DNA of 64,000 bases, from the NCBI GenBank assembly GCA_020736575.1, contig JAGPYM010000020.1:620001-684000 (forward strand), in the 5' to 3' direction. A model generated the notes under the pieces. That model was not told the DNA's origin. It was given only the letters and a program-made list of their open reading frames with translations, and did not search any database. Below are positions 56,684 to 64,000 of this stretch, piece by piece (position 1 is the stretch's first letter; every line of letters begins with the position of its first letter). Origin of the DNA: Thelonectria olida (lineage: Eukaryota > Ascomycota > Sordariomycetes > Hypocreales > Nectriaceae). Both the position numbers and the translations under genes were made by a program.

Positions 56684-57955
56684 TTTAGAACTAGTATAGT
56701 TTATAAACTTGAGCTATAGAATATATTTATAGTTCAGGTTTTTATTAAATTTATTTAATTAAATAAAAGGCTAGCTATTTAAATATAGTTAATAACTTGT
56801 TAGCTTTTTAAAATACTATTAACTTTATAAGATAATGCAATTCCGCTACAAATGCTAAAAAAGACAAACACGCCCCCGGATTCAATTTCCAAGACGGAGA
56901 TGTAGGGTAGGGTTAACAGGAAGAGCCTCGCCTCAACTACGCAAGGAATCAACTTTACTCGAGCCATATTACTCACAAAATAATTTGGAAGTGTCCGAGG
57001 CTCTGCAGATTTCCCACTAGTAGTGAGAACAACCCCTGTTAGTTCGTAGCTGCCAACAGTTCAAATGCCGGCATTCGGTAAAAAGCATGTGAATGTTAGA
57101 TAAAGACTGAGCTAGAGGAAGCTGAACGCGTTAGAATGCACTAGTGCTCCCTGGCAAGCCCAAGAGCCTCATGATCACTAAGAATTTGCTAAGTGGCAAC
57201 TTGCAAGGATCACGACTTTGACCTCCGGCCACCTTGTGATACATGTTGCACCTCTCATCTCACGATGTGCGGACAGAGTAATTCTCCTTGCCAAAACCAG
57301 ATCATTGATTGGGTCCAGACTGCAAAACCCGATATTAGTACCGAGGGTCTCCAAGAATCCAGAGTCTTCTTTGCGCATCTGAGAGCTGAGCCGGCGTCTT
57401 ATGCTTAGAATAAAGTTGCTGGGATCATTTGGCCGGGATGCTAAATATTCTTAATCCCATTTCAATTCACGTCAGCCAAAACATGCTCCAAAGGGGCAAC
57501 AAGTAATAGGGGCTAGTAAATAAAGCCTCATTATGCTATAGCAAAAACTAAGCACGTTCCCGAGATCGTATCCACCTTCAGGCCATCCTCCCCTGCTAGC
57601 TGGCGAGGACCTGGCCGCATGGTGCGGAAAACGAAGCAATCTGCCGCGATGAACGGCAAACCCCTACTATCGCCCGTCACATATTAGACATATTAAGCTG
57701 TAATACGAGCTTCTTGAAAAGGAACGCTAAGCCTTAATATAGACGTCCCTCGGTTCGATATCGCTTAAGTTGGGTGATATAATAAGAGTCGGACTTTAGT
57801 AGATCTAGACGGCATTAGGCAGATTAGTATATAAGGAATTATTAGGCGAGATGCAATTATTATATTACTTATAGGGCTGTCTCCTAGATTAGGCTGCTAT
57901 TCTTATTAAAAAGTCCGATCTAATATCTATTTTTTAAAATTTATATAAAGATATA
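56684..57955. other. Intergenic to RIP-edge DNA, no gene
   Basis: A short AT tract after the regulator, then balanced DNA without a supported gene (a 71-codon frame at 57,193-57,408 shows no family features), then AT-rich sequence from about 57,700. Weak inverted CGGACTTT/AAAGTCCG arms at about 57,790 and 57,905 may be an old small element. Confidence 0.45.
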
Positions 57956-58004
57956 ACGTACATGATAAGCGAGTCGGAAATACAAGCGAGTCGGAAAAAA
58001 ATCC
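57956..58004 (+). repeat. Left terminal inverted repeat of the pogo element
   Basis: 49 bp starting ACGTACATGATAAGCG; exact reverse complement of 59,767-59,815. It contains the direct repeat AAGCGAGTCGGAAA twice, a likely transposase-binding site pair. Confidence 0.95.
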
Positions 58005-58061
58005 TCACCCTCCAGATAGAATTCTAGATAAAATCAAAATAAAGCCTTAAATCAATTGAAA

Positions 58062-59717
58062 CTAATCGCTATTCTCTTCTCCAGATATTTCAACAACAAT
58101 CTGACATGTTCTTGAGTTATGACCAGCCTTACTACATATTCCACACCGCCTTTCCCTCGCCGCCCCCGACCTTCCCCGATCACCACTTCTCGATAATTCC
58201 GCCCTCACCTGCGCATCAACGTCTTTCTGATTAATCTCATCCTTCCCCTCACCTACAGTCATCTTCCCTCCATTTCGCAGCCGGGTTCTTTTCGCTCTGC
58301 GCCGCTTGCTAAGGGTCTCATTTGACTGTCGAAGGTCCTGGACCTCAGACTCTAATAAGCTCATCTTATGCATTATTGCCTTTGTTCCCTTAGTCAATGA
58401 CTTCAGGGCCTCAAGAATAGACGCAGGTGAGCTACTCTGATGCCTTTTGATTCGTCTTTCGAGGTATTCAGACTGTGAGCTAGCCTCAAGCACTGTCTTT
58501 GGTGTCTTAGAAACCCAAGGGTCGGGGAGGCCGACCTCCTCTCTAATCGGTGTTGGAGTCCGTAGCTGCACGTCAAGCTTCGATATGACATTTTCTGGGT
58601 TCAAGGGAACAAGTCCCGCCCCTCGAAAACCTCCCTCAATATTACTCCTTGTCATCGCGGCTTCGTGGGCGGCACAAAAGGCCGGGAAGAAGTCGGTCTT
58701 GGAAACATGGGTTATCGAGCACCTGATCAGATGCTCGATTTCTCGACCATATGCCTTTTTGAGCGGACCAAAGCACCCGACGTCAAGAGGCTGGAGTAGA
58801 TGAGACGAATGAGCCGGCATACACAGCGTGATGATGTGGTTGCCTTCGCAATATTTCTCAAAGTCGACCGAGTGGTGGCTGTCATGCCCATCGAGGATCA
58901 GAAGACGATAGCGACCGGTTGATCGGGCCTTGGTGTGTTGATCGAAGTGTTTGAGCCACTCAAGACCTGTATCATTGTCGGTCCAGCCATTATGAGTCGT
59001 CGCAATAGCCCAATCGTCCGGGAGGTTGCTTTCTTGGTACCAATTAGCGAGGTGATATTGGCCCGCAACCACGATGAACGGCGCGATCACCCAGCCTTCG
59101 GCATTGATCGCCTGAATGGCCGTAACCCATTCCCGGTTTCCAGGCTGCACTGATTTCGCCTTTCCACGTCTTTCTGCGCCCGTGACAACCATTCCGCTTG
59201 CAATGATGCCCATCATAAAGCCAGTCTCGTCAAAGTTGTAGATGTCAGCTAGGTTGATACCGTATTTCGCGATTGTGTTCTCCACGAGCCTGAACCAATG
59301 GCGAATAATGGCCGGATCTTCGCATTTAGCCCTCTGATAATCGTATCTACGATTAAAACGCGTCTTTAGGTCTGGTTGTCGCCTGACGAAGTTGGAAGCC
59401 CAGCGCTTGCCGACGGGTGACGCGTCGCGGTCGGCGAGCAGTCGGTTGGCCATTTCTTCCACACCACGAAGCCGAGGGGGAAACCCTCGAGAGTCTAGGT
59501 CGATAATATATTCAATAATGATCTGTTCCTCTAGATCGGATAGTTTGCGTGAATTCGGGATAATATCGCCTCGAGAAGGTTTGCCATAATATCGATCATA
59601 GAGGGTGCTAGGCGGGACTTTATATATCCTTGCAGCGGGATAGATGCGTAATTTTGGGTTGTTTCGAAGAGCCTGAAGGGCGAGGATAATATTTTTCTCT
59701 TTGCTTAACTGTGGCAT
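58062..59717 (-). CDS. Pogo/Fot1-type transposase (551 aa)
   Basis: Single exon from ATG at 59,717. The N-terminal third is a Psq/CENP-B type helix-turn-helix pair (ARIYKVPPSTLYDRYYGK, then the WASNFVRRQPDL region). The catalytic DDE/DDD core follows: Asp163 (NFDETGF), Asp276 (LILDGHDSH) and Asp312 (QPLDVGCFGP). The spacing of 35 residues between the last two is normal for pogo/Fot1. A long C-terminal part has basic and coiled segments, ending in a zinc knuckle CGICSKAGHNSRTC (Cys525, Cys528, His533, Cys538). It cuts and pastes the element by binding the terminal repeats. No stop or frameshift; probably active. Confidence 0.96.
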   Translation of the reverse strand: MPQLSKEKNIILALQALRNNPKLRIYPAARIYKVPPSTLYDRYYGKPSRGDIIPNSRKLSDLEEQIIIEYIIDLDSRGFPPRLRGVEEMANRLLADRDASPVGKRWASNFVRRQPDLKTRFNRRYDYQRAKCEDPAIIRHWFRLVENTIAKYGINLADIYNFDETGFMMGIIASGMVVTGAERRGKAKSVQPGNREWVTAIQAINAEGWVIAPFIVVAGQYHLANWYQESNLPDDWAIATTHNGWTDNDTGLEWLKHFDQHTKARSTGRYRLLILDGHDSHHSVDFEKYCEGNHIITLCMPAHSSHLLQPLDVGCFGPLKKAYGREIEHLIRCSITHVSKTDFFPAFCAAHEAAMTRSNIEGGFRGAGLVPLNPENVISKLDVQLRTPTPIREEVGLPDPWVSKTPKTVLEASSQSEYLERRIKRHQSSSPASILEALKSLTKGTKAIMHKMSLLESEVQDLRQSNETLSKRRRAKRTRLRNGGKMTVGEGKDEINQKDVDAQVRAELSRSGDRGRSGAARERRCGICSKAGHNSRTCQIVVEISGEENSD

Positions 59718-59766
59718 ACTTGGTGGTTGAGAAATAATTGATTAAAGGAAAATGAAGGTGGTTGGG

Positions 59767-59815
59767 GGATTTTTTTCCGACTCGCTTGTATTTCCGACTC
59801 GCTTATCATGTACGT
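59767..59815 (-). repeat. Right terminal inverted repeat of the pogo element
   Basis: Perfect inverted copy of 57,956-58,004, followed by the TA target duplication. Confidence 0.95.
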
Positions 59816-61605
59816 TATCTAGTATGGAAAATAGACCCTTTAGTATTTTAGGGGTTACTACTAATAGTCTAATAATAATAATATTTAATCTACTCTAATA
59901 ACTTTTAACTTAAAATAAAAAGAGTAGAATTAGAAACTAGAAATGCCTCCTAAGTTGGGTATTATTTATAAAAATAATTTTATAAGTAATAATAATATAC
60001 TAGGGCTATTTCTAAAGAATTTGCTAGTTTAGTAACTACTTACTAATTATATATATATTAATAATAATATATTAAACTATAAGTACTAGGGCAGGGGAAT
60101 AATAGAAGAGCCTTTTATTATAACTTAAATATATAATAATATTAGAAACTTATTTAACTAGCCTAAGTGGCTATAATAGATAATTATTATAATATTAGCT
60201 ATAACTTATTTTAATATTATATTTAGCTTTAGTATATATACTAGTAGGTGTATTATATTTATTTTTTAGCTAAAATATTAATATAAGTTAGTAGAAACTA
60301 TAATTAAACTTATAATACACTTTTAAACTAACTAGACCTTAATTATAAAAGGCGTTTTATTATATATTTTTAGCTTTACTTTTAGTTCTCTTTTATAAGC
60401 ACTTTTATTTAAGATTTATAGTTGCTAAGTTATTTTCTTTTTTAGTTACGGATTATATACAGTTTTTAGCACCGCCTATACTACCAATAATAGTATTATA
60501 ATACTTTTAGTTTTATATTTCTTTATAAGTGCCTTTAGCTTATTTATTTTAATAAATACTAAAGGTATTATTTTAAATATTTTTATAATAAATAAGTAAA
60601 GTATTACTATAAGTATTTTCTTACTTATACTATTTATAAGCCCAATATTAAGTCCTTTTATTAGAAGCTACCTTAGGTTAAATAAGGGTTAGAAATAAGT
60701 AAGTCTAATTGCCTAAATAAATATTCTTATTAATATTAAATAGGTTATAAGCCTAATATCCATTTTTATAAGTGCAGTTTAAATTATAAGCATTCTTATA
60801 ATTCCTAAAATATATACTTTTATTATTTTAAAAAAGCGGGCTAAAGCTTTCTCCTAAAAGATAAGCAAGGTTTATAAAATAGAGCTAGAGGTCTAGAGCG
60901 GAGTGTAATTTATATTTTAAGTACTAAAAACTGCTCTCTATTACCTATAGGCATTACTTTTTACTAAGCCTATTATTTTTATCCTCTCTATCTATACTAC
61001 TATTATTTATAGCACCTTATATCTTCTTTTTAAAATATACCTAGTTATATTCTAGCTTAAAAGAGGCTAAATGCTTAATAAGGGCAGCCTAGCTTTTATA
61101 AGTATTATTATAAGTATATTCTCTACCATTTTAGCTATTATAGCTATAAATATTTAATATATAAAAAAGGTAAAATAGTTTAAAAATAGAATTTTAACAC
61201 TTAAATACTATTTACTAAATGGAATAATTAGAGGAATTATACTATCTATTAGTATATTTTAATTTATATAATAAGTATATATATTTAAAATCCCTATTTT
61301 ATAATTAGCTAACTATATTAGGACTTTATATAAATCTATATACTAGATATTTCCTATTATAGCAAGTGCGCTATTTAAATTTAATATATTTATAATTTTT
61401 ACCTCTATTTTTAGCTACCTTATTAACTTATATATTATTTACTCTATATTTATCTTAATAGCAAATATAGTACTCTAGTTATTATTTAGTGCCGCTTTCC
61501 TTATATTTATAAAATAGATATATAAAAAGCTTAAAATATAATAGGCCAGCTCCATTCCAGCTTTCCTTACTCTTACTTACATACTAATACCATTCATTCT
61601 ATTTA
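59816..61605. other. AT-rich RIP desert
   Basis: TA-rich, with stops in all frames. No relic identified. Confidence 0.5.
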
Positions 61606-63420
61606 GGTATGGGCCAGCCATTTGCAAGAGGTGCAAGTATGCGGCTCGAGCTGCGGCCGCTGCAGCTATGGAGACGGAGGAGGGGGATAGATATTAGATC
61701 CGAGGGGGTGTTAATAAATTGTTTACGGCTCTCGCTATAGACGAGGGTCGTGGAGCTGCAGTCAGACAACTGCTGACCCTTAGTCATATGCCTATAAGCT
61801 TGTAGAAAGGCCAAGGTAATGCCATTTTATTACTAGCTGCTATAGAAGATAATAAAGAGCTAGTCGGGCTGCTCTTAGACTAATAAGATGTTAATATTAA
61901 TTTGAGAGATGCAAATAGCTACTTACTACTTTTATATAGTACGGCTAAGGGGCATAATAGAGTCATCTGGCTTCTCCTAACTTAAAGCAATATTAATCCC
62001 AGTTTATAAGATAATAAGGGGCGAATAATACTATTATATATAGCTAGAGGCGGGCGTGAGGCGCAGCTTAACTAGCTACTAACCCGAAAAGACACTTAAG
62101 CATATTTAATTAATAGATCTGGTCGATTAGTCCTCTCTTATATAGTAGAAAATAGATATAAATCTATTATTAAGATAATACTAGGCTTAGGTAAGGTTAA
62201 AGCTAATATAAAGGACTAGAAAGGCCGGAGCGTATTATAGTATGCTATTATAAATAACTATAAAGCAGTTATTAGGTTGCTGCTTAAGACTGGCTAGGTT
62301 AATACTAAATATAAAGATTATAATAATATAATAGCTCTATAATATATAGATTCTTATAGAAATAATAAGGTTGTTAAACTCCTACTTAACTACTAAGCAA
62401 GTGTAAAATATAGAGTAAATAGAAATAGGATAGCATTATATAAAGCGGTAGCAAATAGATATACTACTATTATTAAACACTTGCTTAATAGAAATGCAAA
62501 TATTATAATAAGGAATAAAAAAGGTAGGACTCCCTTATAATATGCTATAGAAGGGGGATATAAGTCTATTATAAAGATGCTTCTTAAGAAAGGTGCCGCA
62601 GTAGAAATAAGGGGAACGAATAGCTATAGTGCGCTATAATATACTTATATAAGAGAATTTAATACTATTACTAGGATACTATTAGAGAAAGGCACTTATA
62701 TTATTAACTTAAGCTTAAATTATATTATTAGGCTAGAAGTTGTAACTATATATAGTTATATTATTATAATAGAGATATTACTTTTAAATTATAGTAATAG
62801 TAATATAGCTATATATACTATTAATTTAATACTACCTTAAGCTATTATAAGTAATTATAAGGCTATAGTAATACTATTAATAGGAGCTATTAAGGGAGAG
62901 ATAAAGATATCCCTAACTATCTCTTAAAAAGACCTACTACTTCTTACTATAATAGGGGGAAATAAAAGTATAATCGACAAGTTGCTTAAAAAAGGCGCCA
63001 ATTTGAACTAGGTCTAGAAGGGTAGAGACGTCCTGCAGTATGCCATCCAGACGATTAAAGGTTGTGGTACTATTATAAATACCCTCCTTAAGGTGCCCTA
63101 TAGGGGTTAGAAATCACATATTATTACTAATTTCCTACTTAATAGAGAGAAGCCTAAGGGCTATCCTATAGGACAAGAGGGTCTCTCTTAGGGCCTAGCT
63201 AAGGTTAATTACTATAATATAAATACGCTATAATATACTACTATTAAGGGCAATATAGCTTATATAGAGGTACTGCTTAAATATAAAGTTTTAACCCTAA
63301 TTTAAGCGCCTTAGTTAAATAATATACTAAAATTTGCTTAAAAGTAGGGGCATTTAGGTGTCGTACGGCTATTATATAAGTATTTAGCGAGATAGATATG
63401 GGTAGACTAAGGAGTTAATA
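61606..63420 (+). pseudogene. RIP-mutated ankyrin-repeat protein gene
   Basis: Reading through TAA/TAG on the plus strand gives successive ankyrin repeats: GNAILLLAAIEDNKELVGLLLD near 61,820-61,880, then NINLRDANSYLLLLYSTAKGH, NKGRIILLYIARGGREAQL, KGGTPLLYAIEGGYKSIIKMLL-like units around 62,520-62,590 and LLISRGA-like units onward to about 63,350. Gln codons have become TAA and TAG. The first part, 61,610-61,800, is better preserved and may hold the original N-terminus. Such proteins often accompany NACHT or HET modules in fungi; none is seen here. Exact limits are approximate. Confidence 0.7.
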
Positions 63421-63772
63421 ATAGATAAAATGAAGACACTTTAGACATATCTAGGTATGCGGCCCGCAACCGCCCGGTAAAATATCCTAATCCCTCGGAG
63501 CTTATCGAAGGTTGGTTATAGTTGTACGCACTATAGCAAATACTTGGTTATTCTTATCTCGAGCTCAAGTGTTGGTAGATCTGCCGATTCTTGTCACCTA
63601 TTGGACCCTGCCCTGCAGTTAACTGAGCTTAGTCATTCTGCCTGGACTGTCCGCCTTCTGCGGTTGCCTAATATGTTGTCTCGTGTCTCCGTACCAAGGC
63701 TGAAGCTGCAGCATCTTTTCTTGTCTCTGACTTCCCGGCCACCTAGATCCCATCTTTTGGGGGGCAGATACA
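63421..63772. other. Upstream region of the right-edge gene
   Basis: Composition returns to normal at about 63,440. No separate gene; presumably the promoter and 5' untranslated region of the reading frame starting at 63,773. Confidence 0.4.
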
Positions 63773-64000
63773 ATGGCAGAGTTCGACGCCGATTGCGTCG
63801 CACAAGAAGCTGCTGAAATAGCAGTGCAAGAATGGCCCAGTCGGATAGAACACCTCGACAGCCCCGCGCGCTCAACCTCCAGGTATTCAGTTATATCGGA
63901 CGAACTTGAAGACTTGGATCGAGCTAGGGCAGACGCTTTCGACCATTTGCGTATGGGAATCGATGACTCGGACAAGATCCGACATTTGAACAGCGATGCA
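63773..64000 (+). CDS. 5' part of an unknown gene, cut by the window edge
   Basis: ATG at 63,773-63,775 followed by 75 further open codons to the last base. The N-terminus is acidic and begins MAEFDADCVAQEAAE, then IEHLDSP and SDELEDLDRA. No domain, signal peptide or transmembrane segment is visible. I do not recognise it. A minus-strand frame over the same DNA is Ser-rich and looks like its shadow. Confidence 0.5.
   Translation, partial: MAEFDADCVAQEAAEIAVQEWPSRIEHLDSPARSTSRYSVISDELEDLDRARADAFDHLRMGIDDSDKIRHLNSDA

Larger units (their letters stand above)
57956..59815. mobile_element. Intact pogo/Fot1-type DNA transposon (1,860 bp)
   Basis: Bounded by perfect 49-bp inverted terminal repeats (57,956-58,004 and 59,767-59,815) and flanked by a TA dinucleotide on both sides, the target duplication of Tc1/mariner/pogo elements. 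It carries one complete transposase gene. It lies in a RIP-mutated AT-rich neighbourhood yet shows no RIP itself, so it arrived after the flank decayed. Confidence 0.96.

Noticed and set aside
57193..57408. Cys-rich 71-codon frame
   Set aside because: No signal peptide or family pattern and no promoter support.
19346..61725. Shared GGGGGTGTTAATAA strings at about 19,350 and 61,705 as two LTR edges
   Set aside because: Sequences diverge right after the shared bases, so there is no real LTR match.

Overview
The window reads as genomic DNA of a filamentous ascomycete (Pezizomycotina). Genes carry short GT-AG introns (47-151 nt) with CTAAC/CTGAC-like branch sites. The protein families are typical of moulds: HET, UMTA-type methyltransferase, cytochrome P450, NmrA, fungal Zn2Cys6 regulator. 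The DNA alternates between balanced-composition gene blocks and very AT/TA-rich deserts in which old genes are riddled with TAG/TAA codons exactly where Trp or Gln is expected, the mark of repeat-induced point mutation (RIP). Genus cannot be fixed from the sequence. I saw no convincing tRNA, rRNA or CRISPR. All exon joins below are my own reading of splice sites and reading frame and have no transcript support.

Layout. 1-25,000: a desert-rich flank with few live genes: a small secreted cysteine-rich protein (1893-2387), a five-exon 699-residue protein with a duplicated zinc-finger-like module (6504-8845), and RIP-killed relics of a HET gene, a membrane-anchored Ser/Thr-rich protein and a UMTA-type methyltransferase. 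25,894-56,683: a compact block of intact, intron-bearing catabolic-type genes: P450, NmrA-like protein, alpha/beta hydrolase, lignostilbene-type carotenoid oxygenase, type-B carboxylesterase, extradiol (VOC) dioxygenase, carboxymuconolactone-decarboxylase-like protein, second P450, fumarylacetoacetate-hydrolase (FAH) family gene, aldehyde dehydrogenase, and a C2H2+Zn2Cys6 regulator. 56,684-64,000: an intact pogo/Fot1-type transposon, further RIP desert with an ankyrin-repeat relic, and the start of a gene that leaves the window.

The central block looks like a catabolic cluster for a stilbene-like or lignin-derived aromatic. Inferred order: esterases release the phenolic, the oxygenase splits the interphenyl double bond to two benzaldehydes, the aldehyde dehydrogenase makes benzoates, P450s hydroxylate the ring, the VOC dioxygenase opens it, and the FAH enzyme would hydrolyse the ring-opened acid. 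No polyketide synthase, NRPS or terpene synthase is present, which argues against a biosynthetic cluster; no transporter was found either. A CGGACTCC motif recurs upstream of several of these genes.

The most striking event is a complete Ty1/copia retrotransposon (44,740-50,863; identical 133-bp LTRs, AGTCC target duplication, one open 1,422-residue gag-pol) inserted in the first exon of the FAH gene after its sixth codon, so the proposed last hydrolytic step is interrupted in this isolate.
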